Shown piece after piece: positions 12,502 to 23,979 of a stretch of DNA of 64,000 nt. Where the stretch lies: positions 31,153,054 to 31,217,053 of the forward strand of contig CM043788.1 in the NCBI GenBank assembly GCA_023974075.1, read 5' to 3'. Position 1 is the stretch's first letter. Each line of letters starts with the position of its first letter. The DNA comes from Chaenocephalus aceratus (Eukaryota > Chordata > Actinopteri > Perciformes > Channichthyidae). A model generated the notes under the pieces. The model was not told where the DNA came from. It searched no databases and saw only the letters and a list, made by a program, of their open reading frames with translations. A program made the position numbers and the translations under genes.

Positions 12502-12830
12502 TTTCTACACAGAGCACGGAGCTCACGGTGACCCTCCGGGCGAACTGATGCGATCCGCCAGTTGGAGGGCTTTACTCAGGCACAGTAAACTGCACAACAT
12601 GAAACACACTTAATCTCTACCGGACGGGCTAAAACGATAGTTTACTCGGACAAGTAGAGGCTAAAGTTGGCCGGTTTACTATAAAAACAAACACTTCGCT
12701 CCCCTCCTATCGTTCAAAACTGACGCTGGTAGCTGCAAAACCATAGACTGTATATATAAAGTGCAAAACATAAGCGCCTCCAGTTGACTAGTACCGAAGA
12801 TGTCTTCCGCCTCGTAGTATCGCGAGAGTT
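12502..12830 (-). promoter_or_regulatory. ANKRD13C 5' UTR and promoter side
   Basis: The stretch directly upstream of the ANKRD13C start codon contains TCGCGAGA at 12820-12827, a core of the palindromic TCTCGCGAGA element found in housekeeping promoters. Function is inferred from position and motif; the transcription start is not visible. Confidence 0.45.
12734..12769. mobile_element. 20-bp P-element-like scar with 8-bp target duplication
   Basis: The 20-mer CATAGACTGTATATATAAAG (12742-12761) sits between two perfect copies of TGCAAAAC (12734-12741 and 12762-12769). Its first seven bases match the terminus of the full P element at 15084, whose target duplication is also 8 bp. It is best read as an excision scar or an extreme internal deletion. 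Confidence 0.75.
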
Positions 12831-12859
12831 CAGGAAAGGTTACCAACGGTCACTAGCTT

Positions 12860-12934
12860 ATTATACCCAGCGCAATATAGAGAGAATTAATTATTAATTA
12901 ATTAATAATTCTATTATATGGCTCTGATTATACC
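12860..12934. mobile_element. 59-bp miniature hAT element
   Basis: Between two perfect copies of ATTATACC (12860-12867 and 12927-12934) lies a 59-bp AT-rich near-palindrome. It begins CAGCGCAATATAGA and ends TCTATTATATGGCTCTG. The right terminus matches the inverted repeat of the hAT at 45226-48750 (CAGAGCCATATAATAGAA). Confidence 0.8.
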
Positions 12935-14070
12935 TAAGAATAATACAGCTCTGGAAAAAAACAAGAGACGACTGCAAAATTATCAGTTTCTCTGGTTTTA
13001 CTATTAATATGTAAGTAGAATGCTTTTTTTTATTTTATTCTAACTACTGACAATATTTATCTGTGTTGGAATTCATCAGACACAGGAAGGTAGAGATTAT
13101 TATATTATATTAGGCTATACTTATTATCTAATTATCAATTATTATCTAATTATATATTATGTAATTATATATTATAATTATATATATTATATAATTTTCG
13201 CCCGGAAGTGACGTAGGTGTTACTCTCGTCTATATACTAATTTCCCTACATTACCATATCAGAAATGTAGATAAAGACAGGTTATTATTTAGTTGACATA
13301 TTGTATTTGTATAATATAGCAAAATGGCTATCCTAGTGTAAATGTTTTTTTACTTATTGGGGAAACCCCAAACATTTTACAACTGTCCCTGGTCTCCCCT
13401 ACTTTATAAGAACAAATGATAATCATTATAATTTTAATATATTTTTCAATCAAAATTATAATAAAGATGCAAAAAAGATTCATGTTTGAGTCACTTTGAA
13501 ATTGCAATATCATCAGTGAAAAGTATAGCGTTTTTTGTATTTTAATGCATATCACACTTTGTTAGAATACAAATACAATACAATATTTTTGCTCTATTGA
13601 TAACAATATCTTAAAGCAACGATTTGAAATGTTCATGATTTAATTTAAAGTCTTTCCACTTGCCCTTATCAATGTAAGTTAGTCGTTTCATCACCAATAA
13701 CATCCGAAAGTCAACCCAGTGTAATAGCCTAAAGAAGTCCAATGTCTTGATGTAGGCTTAGAAAATATTAGTAAAAAGTACTCAGGATATATTCCACTTT
13801 CAGATCCTGTCGGGAAGCAGAGAAAGAGTCTAGTTGAGATTAAAATATTTGTTTCAAAAGCATTCTTGCCAAGACAATGATGTAGACATAAAAACAAAAC
13901 ACAAAACAATTTAAATAAAAGAAATCAAGGCATTAAGATTTACTACATTTCAACATTGTAAACCCAATTCAATGAGTGTTCTTATCTCACTTGTGCATGA
14001 TTTAAGTAAGTGAACTTACTTGGTTTCTATCTTGGTTGTACTTTTCAAGTACACACTGCAGTTTGGACTC
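12935..14070. other. AT-rich intergenic stretch, no recognised feature
   Basis: Includes a strongly AT-rich block at 13085-13200 made of TTATATA/ATTATA runs. No coding exon or element end is recognised. Confidence 0.5.
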
Positions 14071-14954
14071 ATTAGCCGCATTCACACTGCGGTACTTTTC
14101 CCACAAAGGTTCATGCGAACTTAGTTCATGATCGCGTTCACACCAAAAAGAGCCGGTACTAAAAGTAGTTAATGCGAACCTTTTTACCCCCTCGAAAGTC
14201 CCTGCTAGAGAGCAGGGACTTTCGAGCGGCTCTTTTTTGAGAAAAGAGCTATATTTCTGATTGGCTGGGCGGATTGCAAACCACGCCCCGTAAAACTCCC
14301 AAAAAGTTTTGTGAAGCCGCCATTTTATTATCCTCGCATTAGCATTATTAGCATTAGCATTATCCCAGCGCAGAAACGCAGAGAGACTAATTTATGGCAA
14401 CACAAAATAAAACATGGGAGCGGTGGAGATGAGGAGGTGTCGGCGTTCTGGCGATTTACTCGGAAGGCTTCAGCAGAAGCTGCTGGGAGTCCCAGCAGCT
14501 TCTACTGAAGCCTTCCCCAACTCCGGGGATTTCCGGCCAGGGACTTTGGGCGGCAGTATAGAGAGGCGAAGTCACGCCCATCTACTTCCGGCCCATGGGA
14601 CCCCGGAAGCGAAAAAATGTACATTGAATTCAATGGAGAGAGAAAACGTATCTTTTGATCCCGTTTGAATTGTGCCACGAACTACACATATGATGTTTGT
14701 CAATCTTAAACAATAAGTTCCATGTCAAAAAAGTCATGAAGTGGTTGCGGCCTGCCAGTAAACCCAAAGCAGAAGAAGAAGAAGTGACGTCAGCGGCTTC
14801 ATTTGCCTAATCCACCCCCAGGGACTTTTTCTGGTGTGAACGTGATCTGTACTTAGTTTCATGCGAACTAAAGAGTTCGCATGAACTAAGTTCGCATGAA
14901 CTAAGTTCGCATGAACCTTTGTGGGAAAAGTACCGCAGTGTGAACGCGGCTATT
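14071..14954. mobile_element. 878-bp MITE, AGCCGC-ended family, copy 1
   Basis: The element spans 14074-14951. Its inverted termini start AGCCGCATTCACACTGCGG and continue for at least 50 bp (TTTCCCACAAAGGTTCATGC). ATT flanks both sides (14071-14073 and 14952-14954), a 3-bp target duplication. Inside are a hairpin of CTCGAAAGTCCCTGC arms (14189-14226), a second hairpin at 14461-14515, and triplicated GTTCGCATGAACTAA units near the right end. The 3-bp duplication suggests a PIF/Harbinger-type mover, but that assignment is inference. Confidence 0.85.
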
Positions 14955-15198
14955 GACACAGGTCTGGCTCATCCGCGAGGACAGGGGCCCTTCTCACTTC
15001 TCTTAGTTTTCATTTCCTCGCTCCTCGCTCCTCGGTCTCACCGGAAGTTGATTTGTCTGCGCCATCTTGAGTAGCGTCCCAATCATAGACATATAAAGAG
15101 TAGACGCCGCATTGGCTGCTGGGGCGCAAGAAATACGGCCGCCATCTTGGACCGGTCATCCTACAGACATTCTACCCAGAGACAGCAGAGGTTTCAAG

Positions 15199-16147
15199 AT
15201 GCCAGAGCACTGTGCGGCGTATTGCTGTGCAAATCGGCGGACGATTGCGAACAGGGGTCGGGGGATTACTTTTCACAAGTAAGATTCAACATTATTATTG
15301 TACTGTATTGATGTCCGCCAGCGAAATCGTAGCCAGCAAACATTATGTGTATGGCCAACTGAGACTTTATAAATCATATGCTGCTGTAACAAGTGAAATG
15401 TCCCCGTTGTGGGATGAATAAAGTAAAATCTAATCTAATCTATCTAGGAAGAAGGAAGAAAATAAGCTTGACCTCCTTCTTAAAAAATGTTTGTGTTGAC
15501 TCTCAAATCTCCCGTTTTTATTTTGAAGGTTTCCCAAAGACAAAGATATGAGGAAGAAGTGGGAAGTTGCTTTGAGGAGGGAAGGGTTCACTGCAAGCGA
15601 GTCATCCGTGATTTGCAGTGAGCATTGTAAGCAGGACGAGTTTGACAGGACAGGACAGATTGTCCGACTCAGAGATGGTGTTATTCCCTCCATCTTCAGC
15701 TTCCCGGTTCACCTCCAAAGAGTAGGTGTATCATCATAAAGCTAATAGCATTCATACATGTAAATATTCTATTATCAATAACAGGGCAGGGTGAAATACC
15801 TATCTCTGTGTGTGTGCGTGTGTATATATATATATATTCTTTTCAAGTATTATGCTTCTTCATTTTATCCGGAAAAGGGCAGGACTACGTGTACTTCCAG
15901 AAAAGCTGAAGAGAGCCTGTCTGTGGCCCCTCGGGACGACCCAGAAGCTTCAACCTCACACTCACAACCTCAGCCTAATGATGTGAGTATTTCTATTTTC
16001 AACATCATATCATAATGGTCCTAGACAAAGTAAAATCTCTCTTGTTTGTTGCCACTCATATTAAACACACTCACAAATAAACCCATACACACACATTGAA
16101 GACATGTTGAACATGCATTCCTGGCACACTCACTCACTCACATGCGT

Positions 16148-16185
<38 letters not shown>

Positions 16186-16189
16186 GTGT

Positions 16190-16222
<33 letters not shown>

Positions 16223-19200
16223 ATTCTGGCAGTGGCTTTGACAGGTGATGACTATAAGAAAGAATGTGGGCATACTCTAGTTGTGTCAAAGTGTTGTGTG
16301 TGAAGTGAAACATCACTCAAACCATGTTCATCCCTCTTTCTACTAGGATCATAGCGATGTCTTGCCTGCTTCTCCTACTGCTCTTAAGGCCAGACTCAAT
16401 GAAGCTTTAGCAAGAGTGGAGAGTCTCGAGCGAGAGAGGAAGAATGCCATGGCTAGAGAAAAGAGGGCAGAGACCACAGTGAGGAGTCTTTTGGGGGATT
16501 TGAGGGAAAATAACCTCATGAATGAAGAACTCAAAGAGAGGCTTGATTTTCTACTCAGGTAAGATGAAATTAGCACTTTGAAATTCATGTACATCTTACT
16601 CTTACACTCTTATTAAACTCCTTTGTTATTATATGAAGGGGACTTATTAATTTTTTCTCATACAATTTCAGATCTTCAAATAGACTTCAAAGCAAAGCAG
16701 GGCCATGAGTACTCAAAGGACCACAGAGAGCTTGCCCTCACACTCCATCTACATGGTCCAAAGGCATACAAATACCTCAGAGAGACTAAAAATCTTCCCC
16801 TCCCTCATCCCCATACATTACAAAGGTAGTCTTAATGTTGTTCAATTTCATTTTTGGAAATACGGTTGCAAATACGTTAAATAGCTACTTCTCATTTTTT
16901 TTTTACAGGTGGCTGTGTTTCGTGGATGGCAAGCCTGGCCTGAACAAGATGATGCTGGATATGCTGGAGAGAAGATGCCAGGACGACCAGGCTAAATATG
17001 GATGTGTTGCACTCACGTTGGATGCCATGGCCATCAGAAAACATGTGCAATATAATCCACATAACCAGTCAATGTCTGGTTTTTGTAGACATGGGTGATG
17101 GAATCAATGAGACCGATGTTGCTACTGAGGCTCTTGTGTTCATGGTGGTTGGCCTACAAGGACATTGGAAGGCTCCCATTGCATATTACCTGACGAAGTC
17201 TCTGTCACCTGAAACACAAAGGGTCCTTCTCAGTCATGCTTTGGAGGAGCTGCATGCACGGGGCATTCGGGGTGGTATCTGTCACGATGGATGGGCATGC
17301 CTCCAACGTCAGCATGTGCAGCCAACTTGGGTGTGAGCTGAGGGAAAACCCACAGGAGCCACTTCAAACCAGTTTCCCGCATCCCTCGACTGGTGACAAA
17401 GTACTTGTAATGATGGATGCATGCCACATGCTGAAGTTAGTAATATGTTGCAGGTAAATGATGATTGTTTTAGACCTATTTGTATAAGTTATGTCTCTGC
17501 TGCTTAAAAGATGTATCTAAATATTGTTGTCTGTTCATTTGCACAGTTATGGCTGGACGTGATGATCAACATTTTGCTGTTTGTACTTGTTTGAGCAGTG
17601 ACTGAATCTTTCTCTGCAGGCATACAGTCCATTGCAACGACCACCAGACAGATCAAGTGGAGGTTCATCAGTCATCTCAATGATGTGCAAAAAAAGGACG
17701 GACTGCATGCTGCCAATAAAATCACAGAACAAACATGTCTACTTTGAGAACCACAAGATGAGGGTGTCCCTGAGTCGCTCCGTGTCAGTCGCCTCCTCCG
17801 CACAATGAGGGATCTTAGGTACTCTCAGTTTAAAGACTGTGAGGGCAACGCAGAATTCATTGAGGTAAACAGTTAGTGATTATAGAAACCAAGTTACGTG
17901 TTTGTTTTTAAATTAATTTATCAAATGTGATTTAGCATCAGGAACAATTTGTTGATAATTCTCTAAGTTCAACATGCAAATATTTTCATGAACCGTGATA
18001 TTGCATATTCATAAATACAAAAGTGTGTATATAACCTTACACATACCTTCACACATGTTAGGTGGTAAAGCTCTGTGTGAAATGTGCTGTAGCACAAAGC
18101 AGGCCTATGGAGAGAAGGAAGTCAAGCAAATACTAAGTTTGCATGTTGAACATACAGTTTAGAAATAAGTACTCTGTTCTCTTTATATCTTGAATAGATG
18201 AGTATTGATTACAACTATCTGATACCTAATGAAACACTGTAATGATAGTGATTTAGATATTTCTTTAAATTATTGACAGGCTGTTTGACACAATGAATGG
18301 ACGCAATCCTCGTGCCAAAGGATTCCTTTCTCCCTTGGGTGCTTTGAAGTGGATGGAGAGGAAAGCATTTTTGTCAAGAGCCAGGGAGTACTTGCTCACT
18401 TTGGTGACAAAAGATGGAACACCACTTCACCGATCCAAGAGGTCTATTAAAATAGTGCTTGTTATTCATGCAGGAAAAGTTCACGGCATGAGTTCAACGA
18501 TACTCTGTTCCGTTATGCATCGAGTTCATAAGATGCTCTGTTCTCTACATCAGGTTCATATGATGCTACTGTTACAATGTTTTCCTTTAGTTTTGTCTGC
18601 TAACATGATGGTCTTTTATTTCAATGTTTTTCTATGTTCAGTTTTGTGTGTTGGAATTATCTTGTATTCATTGTTTTTGAGGTCCCAGATGCTTCTAAAT
18701 AGTATGTATTACACAACATCAAGTTTTGCAGGTGTCAGAAGGAGGGTATGTATGTTGAAATGATGTTCTCCTGTTTCAATGTTTTTCAATTTGCAGTTTT
18801 GTTTCTATTTGAATGATCTTGTATTCAGTTTTTGAGGTCCCAGATGCTTCTAATGGTACGTATTACACAACATCAAGCACATGTCGGTGTCAAAATGGTA
18901 TGTATTGCATGTGTTCTTGCATGTGTTCTTGTTCTCAAGTTATCCCAGTTCTGCAATTACATTGTTCCTAGTTAGCTAAGGCTGCGGCCACACGAGGACG
19001 AATTCGGCCGTTTGCGTTACTGTTTAGTGTCATATAGACCGTTCGGCCACACGAGGACGACCGAATACGGCACTAAACGACTGAGGAAACGATAACGGGT
19101 CCCAAGGTGGATAGAAAGGCATACGCCACTCTCTGGGGGGTCAAACGGCTCCGTATGTGCGCCCTATCCGAACATTTTCAGATCACTGATAGTGATTGCG

Positions 19201-21152
19201 CAATAGCCCCGCCTCTCCCCACCTCTTCTGCTCACCTCCGCTTACCCCGCGCCATTGCTGAAGTGTTTCGCCACCAACAACAACAACAATGGCGAATCGC
19301 AGAGTTGCTATCGTGCTCCGGACGCTATTGACCATGCTACAGTTGTTTGTGCAACATCTACAGCAATAATGATGAGGCAATAGCCCCGCCTCTCCCCACC
19401 TCTGCTGCTCACCCCCGCATCAAAGTAAACTGCACCCTGAATTCAGATTATTTATCTTTCTCTCGCGAGTGAAGTCTAATCTGACAGGACGGAGACACGC
19501 AGCTCTGCTCACCTGCAGCTCCTCCCGCTGCAGCAAAACACACACTTCAAGTCAGATCATCACCCTTAGCTATTTTAATTACCTCTCAAACTCCCTAAAC
19601 TAGTTATAAATATGTTTATTTTTACTGTCGGCCGGGTCACTCATTACTGGATCAGATGCTGCATGAGACAGACACTGACGCTGTCCGAAGAGAGGGAGGA
19701 AAAAGAGAGGCTCCGCTCCGTGTATTTTATTATATATTATATAGAGTCGTTATTCATTTGTTTTAAAGCTCAATAAATAACAAAGAAGACCTTTGACCGA
19801 CACTTTTATAATTTTGTCCGGAAGATTTAAACTTTAATACACGTTGACTGGCGAAAAACTCTGCCCGGTTCCCTCGGCCCCCACCGCGGAGAATAAACAG
19901 AAGGGCAACCATGACAACCATGCTTCTTCGCTGCTTTTGTGGAGGAAGTTACAGCGCCACGTACAGGCTCCTGCATATTTTACTGCAGCTTCTCCAGCGG
20001 TTGGAGCTAAACGGAGCGGTCTCGTGTGGGCAGACCCTATCCGGATAACTATTGCGTGTGGACGGAAGCTTGTTTGCGATTGCGTTTACGTTACTCCTAT
20101 GCGTTTAGCCGTTTTCGTCCTCGTGTGGCCGCAGCCTAAGTGTCCTACAAGTATACTGTATATGTTTTGCCATGATCAAGTAATAAAATGTTTTTTCTTT
20201 TGCAGGTACTTGTCAGTCACGGATTTGTCATTAACATCGACACGTTGATGCTGATGATTCCTGAACTGCTCCAAGTTCAGCGGTAATGGCCCTCACCTAC
20301 AGGTTCAGCCAGGATCACTTGGAGGTCCTATTTAATCCATCAGAGCGTCAGGTAGGGTTGATGTTCTTTTATTGCCATCCATTCTGAAAATGACTTATGA
20401 GTAATGTATGTATTGTGTGCCTGTTTTCCATACAAGGTGGAGAATAACAATCCATCTGCACGCCAGTTCCAGGCCATCTTCCGCCGTCTGATGGTTCGGT
20501 GTTTCATAGTGAGACAGGCAATGTGGCAGCCCAAGATCACACTGTGTCCCTGTCTGCGGTAGAGATGTCCTCTGCTGAAACTGCTGAAGAGCACCCATCT
20601 CCATTCGCCAACATTTCGGCTGTTGTGAGTGACCACAGCTATCTTCCCACTCAGTTTGGTGGTCTGGTGGAAAATGCGCTGGTCTACATCGCAGGATTTG
20701 TAGTCCGGCAGATTCTGCGAAAGCTGTCCTGTGATGTGTGCCGTGCAAGCTTGGTCAGAGATGCTGTACCTTCATCATTTGATGAGAGCTACCACCTTCT
20801 AGCCCTGAAAAACAACGGTGGCCTAGTGATTCCATCACAAGGCACAGTGAAGGTGCTGAGAGCTGCAGAGAGGGTGATTCGCCAAGCTTCAACAAGGCAA
20901 GCTCCAAAGGTGTCGACAGTCACCTACATCGTCCGGGAGGAGATTGGAACGGAGGATGTTTTTCAGCTTGGGGAACACATTGAGGAGACGCAGTTTGGCA
21001 TCGACAACCATTATTCCGACTTGTTGTCATTGGTTGTGTCTGTGTTTCTGAAAATAAGACTACACCACATTGCCAAACTCACCTCTCTTGACCTGCAGAA
21101 AGGGAGCACGAGAAAGAAGCTCTGCAAAACAGTCCTGTTTCAGGGCTTTTAG
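15199..21152 (+). CDS. P-element transposase, THAP9-like, multi-exon with frame errors
   Basis: Visible exons: 15199-15278, 15529-15721, about 15877-15982, 16347-16558, 16672-16825, 16909-17453, 17619-17864, 18280-18441, 20206-20351 and 20437-21152 (TAG). Order of parts: THAP C2CH finger (MPEHCAAYCC, CSEHC, GVIPSIF box); acidic linker; leucine-rich coiled coil (LNEALARVESLERERKNAM); RNase H-like catalytic core (CVALTLDAMAI, VTMDGHASN, DACHMLKL); conserved C-terminal part (LTYRFSQDHLE, FVINIDTLM). One-base frame errors occur at about 17080 (run of T), 17270 (run of G), 17735, 20283 and 20490. A MITE sits in the intron before 20206. Similar errors in host exons nearby mean the gene may be more intact than it looks. 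Confidence 0.85.
16149..16221. repeat. (CA)n microsatellite
   Basis: CA dinucleotide run interrupted once by CGCGTGTG, within a P-element intron. Confidence 0.95.
18977..20139. mobile_element. PIF/Harbinger-type MITE nested in the P element
   Basis: The element spans 18980-20136. Termini are GGCTGCGGCCACACGAGGAC and its reverse complement, flanked by TAA on both sides (18977-18979 and 20137-20139). That is the TWA target duplication of PIF/Harbinger. A partial terminal motif recurs at 19033, and an approximately 35-bp segment (AATAGCCCCGCCTCTCCCCA) is directly repeated at about 19203 and 19379. No transposase is present. Confidence 0.85.
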
Positions 21153-22476
21153 CTCATTTAAACTTTCATGAGCAACTTTGTGTAAATATGGTTTGGGGCG
21201 GGGTGGTGTCATGTTCTTGTGTTTAACTTGAACATTTACATTTTTTTATATAAATATAGATGTAGATTTTCATTTTTTCTGACAGATATTCATTTTTACT
21301 GATATAACTTCTGTCTATGTATAATGTATTATTGTTTCTTCATTTTCAACTTATTAAAATAGCTGAGTAGTAGGCCTACACAATCTGCTTCTCTATCATA
21401 TAGACCATTAGTGTTTTTTTATGTGTGTGTGTGTGTGCCTACATTATATATCGTGTGTCTTTTGCAAAATACCTATCACATAACATATGGCTATCAAATA
21501 CCAGAATATTCTATTGCTGTTAAGCCTACTATGAATATTCAAATACGCCGAATCGTGTGTCCGGTATCATGCCTACATATATGACGTTTTGTAGAAAGAA
21601 AAAAAACGTGAAAAGCAGTTTTGTATTCAGCGAGTTATGATTGATTACATGCGCTGACACTTCATTGCGCCTGCCGGACAGATTACAACTGAGTGGAGCG
21701 GGTGACCGGTCCAAGATGGCGGCCCCACGGCTCGTCAGCGCCAATAGGCAGCAGCGGTCGATGCGGCGTCTACTCTTTATATGTCTATGGTCCCAATGGC
21801 CTTATTTTTGCCGGAGGACCGAGGAGCGATAATAGAGGAGCTATAACCGAGGAACCACCAGACCATCCTTCGATGAAATCCTCAGACACTCGCCCCGCCC
21901 CTTTACTGTGTATCGCTCACTGATTGGACGATGCAGTGCATGCACTGATCTGATGCTTCTTGACATGAGAGCAGTTTCCCAGCGGAGTGAAGAAAATACA
22001 TGAACCTCAACGGAGTCACTCCTCAGTTTATACCGTTTTTTGTTTCAATTCATGTATCATTTAGTTACAAATATGTGATATATCTGAACAACAAAGTGGT
22101 CAAAAATAATTTTCTTCTTCATTTTTGGAAACATTTTCATGATCGCTTTTTTCATTTTACATTTTCATTTATTGTCATTTCCATTCAGTCAATCATTAAG
22201 TGCTATTAAAATGTTAATGTGCTACATATCCACACAAACAAACAAAGTGTGCAATCCAATGAATGTTAATCTAACTGGGTTTTGATAGATAATATATCTC
22301 TTTTTCTTCTCTGAATTATTTTATTTCTATTGTGCACTCTAATCAATATTAATCAAACTATTGTTCGTTTATACATTTTAAGAATGGCGTTTATTTTTTT
22401 TAGAATGAGTTCTTATTTGATTTGATTTATTTGGGTCTACAACAGAATGATACAAATGTTTTGTGTCAGTAAATGT

Positions 22477-22511
22477 GTACTAACTTTATATATACAGTCT
22501 ATGGTACTAAC
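22477..22511. mobile_element. 19-bp P-element-like scar with 8-bp target duplication
   Basis: TTTATATATACAGTCTATG (22485-22503) lies between two perfect copies of GTACTAAC. The other arm of the inverted repeat has the site unoccupied, with one GTTAGTAC at 41097-41104. On the reverse strand the insert reads CATAGACTGTATATATAAA, the same as the scar at 12742. Confidence 0.82.
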
Positions 22512-23979
22512 AGAGGCGGGGGTGTGTGTGGAAATAACGGGGACAGAGCTGCAGTAGCGTGGCGTGGGAAAAAAATTAGGGAAGCCAATAATAACCGTCC
22601 TTTCTTTTGGGTCGGGGGTGTGGTGGTCAATGCAATAACGTAACCAGATGAGTTATTACAGCACCCGGTATCATTTTACACACATTTGTATCATACAGAT
22701 GCAGGACTTACACCGGACCCGGCGCCACGAGGGGGCAAAAGGGGACATTGCCCCCTGAGTTGTATTATTTGCCCCCTCACTTTGAGCATCATTCATCCAT
22801 CAAAAAGTACGATAAATGTCACAATTATTAAATAACTTTAAATAATTATGTCCCCCAATATACGTTACTATGTTTGGATCAGATATGTGGGCAGGCAGTC
22901 AAGCAACGTGTAAAAAAGTCTCAACCCCAAGTAGTCTAGATGGAAATAGGGGTCCACGCGCACCCCTCGGAATTTGTTATGCCACCTGATTTTCTTAATC
23001 CTTAAAGTGTCTACTTTCAGAATCTGCCAGGTGGCCAAGCTGAAATAATGTCCGAAAGGCTCCATTTTTAACCCTTTATTTGCACCTAACCCAAAACCGA
23101 AACATTACAATTTGATGTAGCAAGGCATAACCTTTGAAGTAAACATCATACAGAGACAAGAATACATTTTTTCCATACAATTCTGACCCTAGAATTCAAT
23201 GGAATGGTTATTTTTGACATTTTGACAACATTTTGAACTGTATTTTCTGGACAAAACAGCAAAAAATGCAAAAATGTGTGTCTGACCACTACTTTTTTAT
23301 TTTTCAAACGCATAGAGTGAATTTTGTTGACAATCAGTTTTTTTTCAATCCTCCAAGTATTTATTTTAAGATATAATATTAGGGTACCACGAAGCTGAAA
23401 TAATGTCCCAAAAGGCTATGTTATTAAACCCTTTATAGCACCTAACCCACAAATCGAAACATGAAAATAGAATGTATGTAGAATGTAGGCATAACTTTTG
23501 AAGTAGACAACTTACAGAGCGAAATTAATTACCTTTTCCCACACAATTTTGATCTAGGAATTCAATGGGATGGTTATTGTGTTGACATTTGACAACATTT
23601 TGACTGTATTTCTGGACAAAAACAGCAAGAAATGACCAAACATGTGGTGTATGAACCAACTATCTTTTCAACACATATGGTGAATAGATGTTCACAATCA
23701 GTTTTTTCTCTAATCCTTTAAATGAAATGAAATGATTCAATAAAAATGTTGTTGGGTTTATTTTTAACTCTTTATTGCACCAAAATCAAACATGAAAGAT
23801 TATGAAAAGTGTGATATAATTACAACTTGAACAATGAATACATTTAACCTTTTCATGTCACTTCCACTTGCTGACCTAAACTACTCATCATCCTCATCGT
23901 CACTGAAGAGATCTTCTAATTCATTTCTTCTTCCATCTCCAGCTCTTCATCCTCAATGCTCGTACTCTCCATTCACTTC

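Larger units (their letters stand above)
15076..21797 (+). mobile_element. full-length P element (THAP9-like) with 8-bp target duplication
   Basis: The element spans 15084-21789 (6706 bp, including a nested 1.16-kb MITE). Both termini read CATAGACATATAAAGAGTAG inward and share the first 29 bases, with a further shared block around GGCCGCCATCTTGGACCGGTC. GTCCCAAT flanks both sides (15076-15083 and 21790-21797). The opposite arm of the giant inverted repeat has the unoccupied site with one copy (43761-43768, reverse strand). The interior encodes a spliced transposase with an N-terminal THAP zinc finger. Confidence 0.93.
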
